Notes: generated from the sequence alone by a model not told the origin. A stretch of DNA of 64,000 nucleotides from Podarcis raffonei (GCF_027172205.1 NC_070603.1:97687803-97751802); one strand, 5' to 3'. Positions 33,801 to 44,867 are shown, counted from the first letter of the stretch. Numbers and translations are program-made.

Positions 33801-36800
33801 TTTTGGCTCAGCCATAGACAAAACTAATGTATATTCCATACTACTCACCCCCACCCTCATAATTCCCAACAGATCTGAAACTGTCTCAGATGGAGAGGTA
33901 TCCTGGACAGTGGAAGCACCTATCTACCTTTGCTATAAGGTGGTGGAAACACGCGGTCTCCTGGATCCCTCCAACAAGACATTGCTGTACGGGCACATCA
34001 GAGATCCAAAGGAACTGGAGAGAGCCCTTCACAACAAAGAGGCCCAGAGGCGTTTCATTGTAATCGATAAGACAGTCGATGACTTGTATGGCACCGCAGT
34101 CAGAGAATATTTTGAAGCAAACTTGGTTCAGTGTAAAATCCTTTCCCTGACCACCACAGAAGAGACCAAATCCATGGATTTGGTGCTTGATATCTTGCAG
34201 GAAGTGCAAATCTTTGGCATCGACAGGCGCGCTGAGCCTATTATAGCAATTGGAGGAGGGGCTTGCCTGGATATTGTGGGGCTGGCAGCATCGCTTTACA
34301 GGAGGCGCACCCCTTACATTCGGGTCCCCACCACCCTCCTGTCCTACGTGGATGCCAGCGTTGGAGCAAAGAACGGCGTCAATTTCCTTCAGTGCAAAAA
34401 CAAGCTCGGGAGCTATGTACCTCCTGTTGCCACTTTCCTTGACAGAGCCTTCCTCAAAACAGTCCCCCGCCAGCACATCTCCAATGGACTTGGGGAAATT
34501 TTAAAGGTATGATGGTTTTGCTGCAGAGACTCCTTCCTCACTTTCACCAACTGTTTCCACGCTCTCTCTGCTCCTTGCAAGCTTATTTCCACGGATGCTC
34601 CCTGTTTATTCATTTCTCTCACAGTGATTTTTGCTATGTGGCTCTTCAAGAGGAAACTGGAAGGACAGGCCTCTTTCATTTTTTGTTTCTGCATCTCTCT
34701 GCGATTCCTAAAGTGGTACTTACAACCCCTTTTACCCCTTCCTGTGCACATCCCTCTACACATGGAAATGAGTAGTCCCATGGAGCTGCCTTATGCTGAT
34801 TGGTTGTCTCTTTAGCCCAATGTTTTCTGACTGGTAACAGGAGAGGTGCTCACCTGACCTCCCATCATGCACATTGCTGCTGCTTTCCAGGAGGTATACG
34901 AGGAAGGGAGAGGCAGCAGTGAGGTTAGGGTGGTGCAAACACACCAGCAGAAACACCAGGTTCCCCAGTGTGTTTGCACTGCAACAACTTCCCCACTGTC
35001 TTTTCGCTCCCCCTCTACCTCCCAGTAAGCAGCACTGATGCAGGTGATAGGAAGACTGGTGAGTGTCCCCACCCCATCAACTACTTGGCAACAGGAATCC
35101 AAGGCTTCAGGTCTGGGTCTTTCCCAGCCTTCTTACCTGGGCTTCTTTGCCTGGGCATGCCAGGGATTAAATTTAGAACCTTAAGCATGCCAACTATGCA
35201 CTGTACTGCTTTTAGCTATGCCCTCCCCAATTCTTGCATATCCAGAGTCACTCTCAATGCCGCTCCCTTGCTATTATATCCTATTCCCTGTATTGGAAAC
35301 ATCTTCTCCCTTCTTGCATTTACTGCTTATCTTTTACATATTCAGAGTCTCCCCACAAAACCCACTCCATTCACTTTCCTGGATCACTGCATGTCAACTG
35401 TTACACAGAGAGCACCATCTCCCTTCCTTCCTCTATCTGTACCTTTGTTGTTTCTTAATCAAACTCTGTCCAATGTCTTGGTATTTGTCCCATATACAGT
35501 GGTACCTCAGGTTACCTCAGGTACTCTCAGGTACTTAATTCGTTCTGGAGGTCCGTACTTAACCTGAAACTGTTCTTAACCTGAAGCACCACTTTAGCTA
35601 ATGGGGCCTCCCGCTGCTGCCACACTGCCGGAACACGATTTTTGTTCTCATCCTGAAGCAAAGTTCTTAACCTGAAGCACTATTTCTGGGTTAGCGGAAT
35701 CTGTAACCTGAAGCGTATGTAACCTGAAGCATATGTAACCCGAGGTACCACTGTATCCTATTCACAATAGCTTTCACTGCATGCACTCCTTATGAAACAC
35801 CTCTCTTCTCTTGTGGCTCATGTGGTCTTTTTGGCTGAAACATCTACAGGACAAAGCTGTTGCTTCCTTTTCTCCTGTGACTGACTTTCACTCCCAAAAT
35901 ATCAGCTTCATGTGCATGCTAAAGCCACTCAAATTGCCTATGATCATCTCTGAGATCTACTCAGTCTCTTGTTTTATGTCTACAGTGTGAGGTCCATGCT
36001 TTCAAAGCAAGCCTCTTCCTGGCATTATTGTACAACCCTCATTCAGTCCACTGCAACCCTTCTTTCTTTCTTTCTTTCTGTTCAAGATGGCACTAATGAA
36101 ACACAAGGGCCTGTTTGACTTGCTGAAAAGTCATGGGAAATTCTTACTGGATACCAAGTTCCAGTCACACAGCGGCTTAGCTGACCATGGTGACGCTGCA
36201 CTGAAGACGACCAGAATTGCCATAGAAACCATGCTGGAAGAGCTTGCCCCCAATCTGTGGGAAGATGATCTGAACAGGCTGGTTGATTTTGGCCACCTTA
36301 TAAGCCCAGAACTGGAAATGGTGAGGAGCACATAGCATATTTATTGTGGAACAACATTTCTATCCTGTCTTTCCACCCAATGGGCTTACAATAGTAATAT
36401 CTTAATTGCATGCTTCTGCATTTTCAGCTTGTGACATATCACTACTTGTACCCAGAAGTGTGTGATGATATTGGGTGGAATTTAGTGTCACAAACTATTA
36501 TGATTGTTCTGTAAGCGCAAGGATGGATTTCTGCTTGCCAGGTGAAAAGATCTCCCCCTTTGCCTCCCCAGTGCACTATTTTGGGGGTTCTCCTGAGTCC
36601 CCCCCCCGAGCTAGTTGTGGGGGTGCAAGGGGAGGTGAGGGGGCAAAGCAAACTCCTAGCTCTGGCTCCCGCTAGTCCAACTATTTAACTGAACCCAACC
36701 CTTTGCTTTTATATAACCAAAAATATTCAGCAGGAAGCACTCTTCACATGACAATCACATGTACAAGTAAATTATTATTATTATTATTATTATTATTAAC

Positions 36801-38060
36801 ATACTCCGCCCATCTGACTGGGTTGCCCCAGCCATTCTGGGTGGCTTCCAGCATAATAAAACCACAGCACAACGTCAAACATTAAAAACTTCCCAATACA
36901 GGGCTGTCTTCAGGAGACTTCAGTAAGTTGTGTAGTTGTTTATCTGTTTGACATCTGATGGGAGCCACAGCCCCACTTCCCCCATACATGCAATTATCAT
37001 GTGAGGTGTTTGACAGGGGGCTGGGTTAGCATTTCCTGCCTTCTCCCTTAATATCACAAACTTTGGTTTCCTTTGGAAGGAGGTTTATGGCATTTTGACA
37101 TGTTTGGGCTTATTTACAAATGTACAGATTGAGCATAGGTGGAGGTGACCCCATGAAACCTCTCCTGTCTAAATTCCCAATCTCGCAACAATATTGGTAT
37201 GCTATAAAGGTAAAGGTACCCCTGACTGTTAGGTCCAGTCGTAAACGACTCTGGGGTTGCGCACTCATCTTGCTCTATAGGCTGAGGGAGCTGGCGTTTG
37301 TCCGCAGACAGCTTACAGGTCATGTGGCCAGCATGACTAAGCCACTTCTGGTGAACCAGAGCAGCGCACGGAAATGTCGTTTACCTTCTGGCCAGAGTGG
37401 TACCTATTTATCTACTTGCACTTGACGTGCTTTTGAACTGCTAAGCAGGCAGGAGCTGGAACCGAACAACGGGAACTCACCCCGTCGCGGGGATTCGAAC
37501 CACCAACCTTCTGATCAGCAAGCCCTAGGCTCTGTGGTTTAGACCACAGTGCCACCAGCGTATATGCTATACGATATAATAAATGCTTGTGCGTCCTTCA
37601 TTTCAGAGAGTTTTACCAACGCTGATGCATGGAGAAGCTGTGAATATTGATATGGCTTTCATGACTTATCTGTCCCACGTGAAGGGATTTTTGAGTGATA
37701 GTGAGAAGACTCACATCATTCAGTGCATGGTCGCTTTGGAGCTCCCGGTGTGGCACAAGAAATGCACATGGCATCTTATCAAAAAGGCCTTGACGGAAAG
37801 ATTGAAGCACAGTGCTGGGCACATGAGAATGCCTCTTCCAACTGGACTAGGAACAGCAGGTGCGTCATTGCTGGGGTCATCCGTTTAAGGGCAAGCTGAG
37901 AATGGTGTTGTGCTTCTTTCTAAAACACAATATTGTTTGTATTTCGTTCTGAAGTCCAGACCATTCTAAAGGCTCAGGATGTGGAGCAACAGAGTGAAAA
38001 GCAATATGTAAAACGATAGATAGATAGATGATAGATAGATGATAGATAGATAGATAGATT

Positions 38061-38106
<46 letters not shown>

Positions 38107-38666
38107 GATAGATAGATGGATAGATGGATAGATAGATGATAGAGCACAATGGGGTGAGCTCCTGTTGCTCTGTCCCAGCTCCTGCCTACCTAGCAGTTCA
38201 AAAGCATGCCAGTGCAAGTAGATAAATAGGTACCGCTGCAGCGGGAAGGTAAACTGTGTTTCTGTGTGCTCTAGTTTCCGCCACGGTGTTCCATTGTGCC
38301 AGAAGTGGTTTAGTCATGCTGGCCACATGACCCAGAAAGCTGTCTGTGGACAAACGTTGGCTCCCTCGGCCTGAAAGCGAGATGAGCACCACAACCCCAT
38401 AGTTGCCTTTGAAAGGACGTAACCATCTAGGGGTCCTTTACCTTTACTTTTTTTTTAAAGATAGATAGAGTAGATGTCTCACTGTTGTCTTCCATCCAGG
38501 ATGTGCCTGGGTCAACGTGGAGAATGTATGGACCCAGTACCACCCACACATGCCCAATGAGGAAGGAAAGCCCCCCCCCCCAGAAAAGCCCTCTCAAACC
38601 TGGAGCCAGCCCTGCTCACAAGGAACTTTTCAGTGCTCTGCACTATGTGTTCATTCATACATTTAG
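30733..38666 (+). CDS. EEVS: EEVS, 2-epi-5-epi-valiolone synthase (complete, five exons)
   Basis: A sugar phosphate cyclase of the dehydroquinate synthase superfamily. In zebrafish it cyclises sedoheptulose 7-phosphate to 2-epi-5-epi-valiolone with NAD and a divalent metal, the first step to gadusol. Exons 30733-30899, 33873-34506, 36087-36320, 37607-37859 and 38500-38666 join in phase to 484 codons. Visible motifs: GGGACLD at 183-189 (NAD binding), PTTLLSYVDASVGAK at 208-222, KNKLGSYVPP at 231-240, and the metal ligands Glu264 (GLGEILK), His337 (FGHLISP) and His353 (MHGEAVN). The start has A at -3 and is the first ATG after a TATA-like box. AATAAA at 38954-38959 may end the transcript. No stop or frameshift interrupts it. 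The last ~50 residues, after an 11-C run, are not recognised and may be poorly conserved. Confidence 0.96.
30900..33872 (+). other. EEVS intron 1
   Basis: A 3.0 kb intron with an inverted LINE tail (30926-31030), a palindromic repeat fragment (31220-31285), an inverted tRNA-derived SINE (32545-32718) and an inverted-repeat stretch at 33085-33225. Nothing coding was recognised. Confidence 0.75.
32545..32718 (-). mobile_element. tRNA-derived SINE, inverted
   Basis: The reverse complement reads GCAGTGTAGTGGTTAGTGTG at its head and carries the CCTCGCAAGGTTGTTGTAAG body of this family. It lies in EEVS intron 1. Confidence 0.6.
33873..34506 (+). CDS. EEVS: EEVS exon 2, NAD-binding and catalytic core
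   Basis: The largest exon, with acceptor AATTCCCAACAG and donor AAAG|GTATGA. It encodes residues 57-267, with YKVVETRGLLDPSN, IAIGGGACLDIVG, YRRRTPYIRVPTTLL, VDASVGAKNGVN and NGLGEILK with metal ligand Glu264. An antisense open frame over the same bases is a shadow. Confidence 0.97.
35497..35753 (+). mobile_element. Tc1/mariner-like MITE in EEVS intron 2
   Basis: CAGTGGTACCTCAGGTTACC to CCCGAGGTACCACTG with TA flanks. Small tandem expansions near both ends make it the longest copy (257 bp). Confidence 0.85.
36058..36080 (+). repeat. TTCT microsatellite at the EEVS exon 3 acceptor
   Basis: About five TTCT units form the pyrimidine tract directly before GTTCAAG. Confidence 0.95.
36087..36320 (+). 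CDS. EEVS: EEVS exon 3
   Basis: Exactly 78 codons, phase 0 at both ends. The acceptor pyrimidine tract is a TTCT microsatellite ending GTTCAAG. It encodes residues 268-345, from MALMKHKGLFDLL to metal ligand His337 in DFGHLISPELEM. Donor AAATG|GTGAGG. Confidence 0.96.
36765..36900 (-). mobile_element. L2/CR1-type LINE 3' tail, inverted
   Basis: A TTA run, then ACTCCGCCCATCTGACTGGG and TTCTGGGTGGCTTCCAGC: the reverse complement of the LINE tail. It lies in EEVS intron 3. A similar inverted tail is at 30926-31030. Confidence 0.7.
37207..37562 (-). mobile_element. Sauria-type SINE upstream of EEVS exon 4
   Basis: Inverted full-length copy flanked by TATGCTATA (37198-37206 and 37563-37571). Its duplication ends 35 nt before EEVS exon 4. 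Confidence 0.9.
37607..37859 (+). CDS. EEVS: EEVS exon 4
   Basis: Acceptor TCCTTCATTTCAG, donor GCAG|GTGCGT. Encodes residues 346-429, with LMHGEAVNIDMAF (metal ligand His353) and HMRMPLPTGLGTA. A SINE with its target duplication ends 36 bases before the exon. Confidence 0.96.
38011..38143 (+). repeat. GATA microsatellite
   Basis: GATA units with interspersed GATG, about 130 bp, between EEVS exons 4 and 5. GATA runs are common in squamates. Confidence 0.95.
38148..38450 (+). mobile_element. 5'-truncated Sauria-type SINE
   Basis: Begins at GGGGTGAGCTCCTGTTGCTC within the SINE body and ends CCTTTACCTTTAC. It abuts a GATA microsatellite on its left and ends about 50 nt before EEVS exon 5. Confidence 0.85.
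38500..38666 (+). CDS. EEVS: EEVS exon 5 and stop codon
   Basis: Acceptor GTCTTCCATCCAG. Completes Gly430, then CAWVNVENVWTQYHPHMP and a Pro/Ser-rich tail ending in TAG at 38664-38666. An 11-C run (38571-38581) lies in the exon. One base fewer would read a different tail to a stop at about 38763. I cannot tell from sequence alone which tail is ancestral. Confidence 0.75.
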
Positions 38667-38975
38667 CAGATATATGAATAGGTTCTTGCCAGACCTTTTC
38701 TCCTGGAACTCTGGTTGCAGTCTTGAAACCACTCACTCCAGAGCAGTTCCAACAGAGTTCTAATCTTGGTTCTTATTTTACACTGGCAGTGTTTGTGGGA
38801 AGAGGGAAATGGTGGGGTGAGGAGAAACCTCTGCACCTGAAATCTCAACCATTGCAGCCCCACAAAAGGGATGTACATTAGCATGCCCGTCACACAATTT
38901 GCAATTCCATGCTTATAGTTTTAATTGGGTTTCCCTTTTAATTACAACATTTTAATAAACTATGACAAAGCATTT
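38667..38975 (+). other. EEVS 3' untranslated region (proposed)
   Basis: Non-repetitive sequence after the stop. AATAAA at 38954-38959 is the first consensus polyadenylation signal downstream. The true cleavage site is unknown. Confidence 0.45.
38954..38959 (+). terminator. Candidate polyadenylation signal for EEVS
   Basis: AATAAA, 288 bp after the EEVS stop codon, in AT-rich sequence. Confidence 0.45.
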
Positions 38976-39270
38976 CCTTCAGATATTATACAACCACCAG
39001 AATTATTATACAACCTCCAAGATGTAATTAAACGGGCAACTTCAAGTAATTGCATTAGGGTTGACTAATTCCCTTTGTAAAGTTTAGCGGGTATCAAAAG
39101 CATTTAAGCAGCATGTGTAATTCCCATTACAAAACCAGACTTAGGCTCCAACCCTGCTCACACTTACTTGGGATTAAGGTAACCAAGTCTGGAAAGACAA
39201 GGTTCTGATAGTGGGCAATCTGAAAGAGCCAGGAAGAACAGCTGACAGAAAATGCTTTCTTCATCTAAGA

Positions 39271-39386
39271 CAGGGACAGGGACCCTGTGGCTCTCTAGGT
39301 CCCATCTCCCATTAGCCTCAGCCAGAATGGCCAGTGATCAGGGATGATGAAGTTGTAGACAAGGAGGACAACAGGTTCCCCATGCC
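39271..39386 (+). mobile_element. Palindromic hAT-like MITE, diverged
   Basis: CAGGGACAGGGACCCTGTGG at the left, CAACAGGTTCCCCATGCCTG at the right, with GATCAGGGATGATGAAGTTG inside. Same family as 22.9 kb, more diverged. Confidence 0.65.
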
Positions 39387-40344
39387 TGTTCAAAGATGTA
39401 CAACCACTGCACATGGTTGCGAGTCCCTTGTCATCAAGTGATAGCACCCAACCCTGAGGCCACCTTAGCTCTACCTAACAGAACCATGTCACGAGCACAA
39501 AGCAAGAACTAAGAGCGATTACAAAGACGTAAATAGGACAAGTCTATCTGCAGACTGCCCATCAAGTCACATGCATGGCTCTCTGATTTTTTGAAAGGAA
39601 GTAAGCATTCAGAAGACATTTAACCACAGTGGGCAACACTGAGGAGAGTCCAAGGATCGCCAGTAAATCCATGGACAACACAAAATGCACACATAGCCAA
39701 GCAGCACTCAAGGAAGTGAACAAACTTAGCTGCAGACCATGGATTAAATAATGATATATATTGTATGGTCAATTAAGCATTCACAAAACGTTTACTCAGG
39801 GCAAAAATGCACACACTCACACCACAAATACAGAACTTAAACGCAATGAAACAATTGCTCAATTTATCAGAAACAAAAAGAAACTAGATAACTGTACAAA
39901 TCTTAGTTTGGCACTACAGTAGTTTGGATTACTGATTAGAACTTTTGCTTTCCAGATATATTCAACGACATCAGCGAGGAAACCCTGGAGAGGGCTTACA
40001 TTCTCTGGACCAGTGAATGCAAAAACACCTCTGCAGAAGCATGAATACAATGGAAGCAGATGAAAACAATAAATCACCAATAGAGCAACAGGCAAATTGG
40101 GAATTCAGATAAACAGCCAATGGGCACTTTTGAAGGACCGTTTGGCAAAATCCCAATACCTGTCTACATGAAGTATGGCAAACAACATGAATCCAGGATG
40201 AAATACCACCAGCCACTCCTTCTTCCTCCTTCTCCAAGATGGCTCTTGGGACTAATCCTTATACTATCTCTGTAGTATGGTTGGTTGTAGTCCCCATCTG
40301 ATCAGGTTAAATGGGGAGACTTCCTGAGAGAAGCAATGCCCATA

Positions 40345-40558
40345 CAGTGGTACCTTGGGTTACAAACGCTTCGGGTTACAAACTCCGCTAACCCAGAAGT
40401 AGTACCTTGGGTTGAGAACTTTGCCCCAGGATGAGAACAGAAATCGCACAGCAGCAGCGGGAGGCCCCATTAGCGAAAGCATGCCTCAGGTTAAGAACAG
40501 TTTTGTGTTAAGAACGGACCTCTGGAACGAATTAAGTTCGTAACCTGAGGTACCACTG
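40345..40558 (-). mobile_element. Tc1/mariner-like MITE (CAGTGGTACC family)
   Basis: Reverse-oriented copy, CAGTGGTACCTTGGGTTACA to CCTGAGGTACCACTG, TA flanks. Confidence 0.85.
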
Positions 40559-41689
40559 TAGCATGGAAAGAACCATGTCATCTACTTGCCTCAGGTAGTC
40601 TTCCTGGTTCACATATGACAGAATTGGCAAAAAAAATATTCTACTCACTGGATACTGTTTGGGCCACTCCCAAACTTTCACGACAAACCATCAACTGAAG
40701 AACTAAATTGGTTCTTTAACTAATGTTAAAGAATGTTTTTAGATTAGCAATGTAGACTCCATCTTTTCTTTTCATTTATAGTTTTTTCTGTCTTCCAATT
40801 TTTGTTTTACACCTCGCAGTCTATCTCAGAGTTATTATGTGAATTGCTATTCAGTTCAATCCAATTCACCATGCAAGTCTTCACAAGCAAAAGTTTGACA
40901 TCTAACAGGCGGCTTGTCAACTTGGGAGTCCAGATTTGCCCTGAGGAATGCGATTAATCTGATTTTGTAGCAAGGAAGCATTTCCATTTCGAGGCATTTT
41001 GTTGTGTTTTCCTGTAACTAGTGATTTGTGTAGAAGATGCGTACAGACCCCTCCTGCATTCAGTAGCTTATGTGCTTCAAAGTAAAGAGAGCAAGCAGCC
41101 TGAGCGATGTTTGTGGCACTTTTTCTGATGAGCTTCTTTTAACATGCTGAGATACGAGAGTCAGGTGGCTGATTGTATGCATTTCCCCCCCTCCACGAAT
41201 GCTGCTTCTTATGTGCATTGTACTGTATTGTATTTTGTAGCTTTCATTAAATCTCCAAAGGTCGTCTGAGGTTTAAGGAGTTCATTTAACAAACTCGTCT
41301 GAGAGTATTAAGGAAGCAGACTTATCTTATTACTCTTGTTGACTTTTCAGCCTGAAATGCTACTGAGATTTGAGATTCTGCCTTTCTCTGGAGGAAAGGA
41401 GAGAAGATGGAGAGGTTCAACCAACTCTGCCATAAGTCTGAAGTAGTTCAGCAGGGTTGGAGGGGGGCTGCTCCTTTCTTGGCTTGAAACCTAAGCTAGC
41501 TTCTCCTGCTAGAATGCTGTGATCCCATGGAGAGAGGAAGGATGGTGTGAAGTCTTCCTAATAGCACAGAGAGGGGGAACAGAGCCCAGGGATAAGGCAG
41601 AGTGGATAATTCATGACTAAGGGATAAGGAGGAGAAGGAGACAACAGAGGATGAGATAGCTGGACAGTGTTCTCGAAGCTTCTAAAATG

Positions 41690-41800
41690 AGTTTGACCAA
41701 ACTGCGGGAGGCAGTGGAAGACAGGAGTGCCTGGCGTGCTCTGGTCCATGGGGTCACGAAGAGTCGGACACGACAAAATAACTAAACAACAACAACAAAA
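41690..41800 (+). mobile_element. BovB LINE 3' end
   Basis: GTCCATGGGGTCACGAAGAG, TCGGACACGACAAAATAACT and an AAC-rich tail are the known 3' end of BovB (RTE clade), a LINE shared between squamates and ruminants by horizontal transfer. Confidence 0.85.
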
Positions 41801-42649
41801 GAGATAAAGGACTGAGGGGGTGATTGATATAAAGAACTGAAGACCATTTGGCAGGGAAGTAGGATATGGTAAAATCAGCAGCAGAGGATAAAATTATTAG
41901 GAGTACTTTCAACCAGTTCACAAAATCTGGTATAAATCAGATTCCCTTAAGGGACTGCCTCATTCCATATATCCATAGCAGTCAACTGTGCTCCTCAGAC
42001 AGGGCACTGCTAGAGTTCCCACGTGTGCTCTTGGTCTGGACTAGAAATTGGGCCTTTAGTGTTGCAGCTGTAGCTTCTCCCACACTGTTCAAGGGGTGGT
42101 GGTGGTGGTCCCCAACCCCCAGAGCAGCTTTTAAGGGAGCTGTCAAGGAGAGGGGGGATTGTCAAAAACCACCACCCCTCACCCTTCTTCCAGACAGATA
42201 TAAATCAGGCAGTCTTGTCCTCAGTGTTCAGCCACTGTCTGTCTTGAGCCGAGGCTGCCGGTGATGCAAATTACATGCTACATCCAGACAAAAGTACTTA
42301 CAAATTGGAGTATTAAATCACGATTTGCATTAGAGCAACATGAATTTCATTGGGTCTTCATTGGATTAGAACTGATCATATGGAACTAATCTAATGTGGT
42401 GTGTGGATGTCACATTAGTTCTGCATTTGTCAGAGAAATTATGCAAAGCTGCAACGTGCAACAGAAATAACAATCTGGCATGCTGGGCCAAGCCCGCGAA
42501 CACAGATCTACCTTCAACTAAAGCCTCAGGCACGTCAGTTACCTGCCACCCACAGTCATTCCTACTCCCCGTCTGACTTCCCTCCAATAAAAGCTTGGCT
42601 GTACCTTGAGCTGTGCATATTGTGAAAATTTGCATCCTTTCTCCAAGTA

Positions 42650-42855
42650 GAGAGCCAGTGTGTGGAATGCCAAACGACAACCTGAGAGGTCAGGGTTCAA
42701 ATCCCCTCTTGGCCAAGAAGCTTACTGGGGGACCTTGGGCCAGTCACTGCCTCTCAGCCTAACCTACCTCACAGGGTTATTATGGGGATTAAATGAGAAG
42801 CGGGGAGAGCCATGGACCTCACCTCGAACTCCTTGGAGAAAATGTGGGACATGAC
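42650..42855 (+). mobile_element. tRNA-derived SINE
   Basis: AGAGCCAGTGTGTGGAATGC head, GGTTCAAATCCCCTCTTGG B box, and the CTACCTCACAGGGTTATTAT and CTCCTTGGAGAAAATGTGGG tail. Confidence 0.65.
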
Positions 42856-42892
42856 TGCAACCAAGCAATCAATAAAGACATAAGTAGTATGC

Positions 42893-43233
42893 AGGTGGCG
42901 CTGTGGGTTAAACCACAGAGCCTAGGACTTGCCGATCAGAAGGTCAGCAGTTCAAATCCCCGCGATGGGGTGAGCTCCCGTTGCTCAGTCCCTGCTGCTG
43001 CCAACCTAGCAGTTCGAAATACATCAAAGTGCAAGTAGATAAATAGGTACCGCTTGGGCAAGAAGGTGAACGGTCTTTCCGTGTGCTGCTCTGGTTCGCC
43101 AGAAGCGGCTTAGTCATGCTGGCCACATGACCCGGAAGCTGTACACTGGCTTCCTCGGCCAATAAAGTGAGATGAGTGCCGCAACCCCAGAGTCGTCTGC
43201 GACTGGACCTAATGGTCAGGTGTCCCTTTACCT
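42893..43233 (+). mobile_element. Sauria-type SINE
   Basis: Starts at GCAGGTGGCGCTGTGGGTTA and ends CCCTTTACCTAG; the first few bases are missing. It follows directly on another tRNA-derived SINE. Confidence 0.88.
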
Positions 43234-43976
43234 AGTACAAATTACCACTCCTTCAGGTCTATTCCTGGCTCTGGCTCTCATTGGCTCTGGCTCCACCCAC
43301 TATTAGTCTCCCTGCCTTGCTCCCTACCAGTCCCATGGCTCACCAACGACCACCGGCCTGAGGATTTCAGGAATTAAGACCCCCAGTTCTGGTTGCCCCA
43401 GATTGCTATCGTTTGATTGTAGCAGCTGTTTCTCAAGAACCATAGGCAGTAGAATTTGCTTTTTTTTCAGTTTGTGGCTTTGGGTGTTCCACTGGGAGGA
43501 AAAGGCAGGAAAATGAAATGAGAAACCAGCTGGTTCAACCTGGCCAAGATTTGGGTCTCCTGGATGTATTTCATACGGTTAAAAAGGTTGTACACATTTC
43601 TCGCTTTGCCCAACATTTTGCACAATGCATCTGTAATACTGGCCTTAGCCCACCAGATGGCACAAATGAACCTACGTGAAACAAATAAAATGTGCATTAG
43701 CAGCAAGACTTTCTTATTTTTAGGCAGACTTGATTTCAGTTTTGGAATCAAATCTATGGAACTGCAATCCCAGTCCATTTCAATGGTATACACAATTATT
43801 TGAGGTAATTCTGGTGCACTCAAGTATTAGAAATCACTTTGGGATCCAAGTGTTGGCATGAAGTTACAACAACTGGGTAACCTGGATCCTTGAACGATTT
43901 ACTTTTGTTGTTGTTTCTTGACCATGTCTCGATGTGTCTAGAAGTTCTTTAGCCCAGGAGATGCAGGGACAGGGTA

Positions 43977-44299
43977 ACGGTAAAGGGGTTACTCTGGGGT
44001 TGCGGTGCTCATCTCGCTTTACTGGCCGAGGGAGCCGGCATACAGCTTCCGGGTCATGTGGCCAGCATGACTAAGCTGCTTCTGGCGTACCAGAGCAACA
44101 CACGGAAACGCCGTTTACCTTCCCGCCAGAGCGGTACCTATTTATCTACTTGCACATTGACGTGCTTTCGAACTGCTAGGTTGGCAGGAGCAGGGATGGA
44201 GCAACGGGAGCTCACCCCGTCACGGGGATTCGAACCACCAACCTTCTGATCGGCAAGTCCTAGGCTCTGTAGTTTAGACCACAGCGCCATCTGCATCCC
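43977..44299 (-). mobile_element. Sauria-type SINE, inverted
   Basis: Minus-strand copy from GGTAAAGGGGTTACTCTGG to GCGCCATCTGCATCCC, with part of the 3' body deleted. Confidence 0.85.
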
Positions 44300-44582
44300 G
44301 CAGGGACAGAGTGGCCTGATGCAAAAAGGAGACAAGTTGCACCTGCTGAAACATGCACCTCTCTTCTACACAATTGTTATAAGAACAGCAGCCCTGCCCT
44401 CTTGCATCTGGACACGGTAGACCTCAGAAGTGGGAAAATTTGTGCAGCCTGAGGGCCACATTCTCTTCTGGGCAGCCTTGTGAGGGCCACATCCAAGTGG
44501 CAGCCAGGGCCACAAGCAAAGGTTGATAAGAGCAATGGGTGCAAATTATAACCTTTTTACAGTAGGCTAATACACACACAGA

Positions 44583-44660
44583 AGACAGGAGTGCCTGGAG
44601 TGCTCTGGTCCATGGGGTCACGAAGAGTCAGACATGACTAAACGACTAAACAACAACAAC
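44583..44660 (+). mobile_element. BovB LINE 3' end
   Basis: GTCCATGGGGTCACGAAGAG, then AGACATGACTAAACGACTAAAC and AAC repeats. A CA microsatellite has grown from the tail. Confidence 0.85.

Positions 44661-44708
<48 letters not shown>
44656..44708 (+). repeat. CA microsatellite
   Basis: About twenty-six CA units continuing from the AAC tail of a BovB end. Confidence 0.95.
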
Positions 44709-44709
<1 letters not shown>

Positions 44710-44867
44710 CTATCCTCCATCCTCTAAATGCATGAGGTATTACCAGAATTCAAGGACCCATTCTGGGCAGGCAAAACCATTTGGTGTTGCAAAGCAGAGC
44801 CAATGAGCAGAGGGTGGTCTATAGAGAGAGGGGGTGGCCTGGGAATGATTTGGAAGCTGCTAAACAC

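Larger units (their letters stand above)
34507..36086 (+). other. EEVS intron 2
   Basis: A 1.6 kb intron with inverted fragments of the GGCTGTAGCTCAG-type SINE (about 34785-35225), one mariner-like MITE, and a TTCT microsatellite against the exon 3 acceptor. Confidence 0.75.

Noticed and set aside
33886-34476. A 196-codon open frame antisense to EEVS exon 2
   Set aside because: A shadow of the strongly coding EEVS frame; the sense strand has all the known motifs.
38011-38143. GATA array considered as a CRISPR-like or satellite array
   Set aside because: A simple 4-bp microsatellite without spacers.
41866-42264. A 132-codon open frame between EEVS and MITF
   Set aside because: No domain; low-complexity codons such as the GGT run; likely chance.
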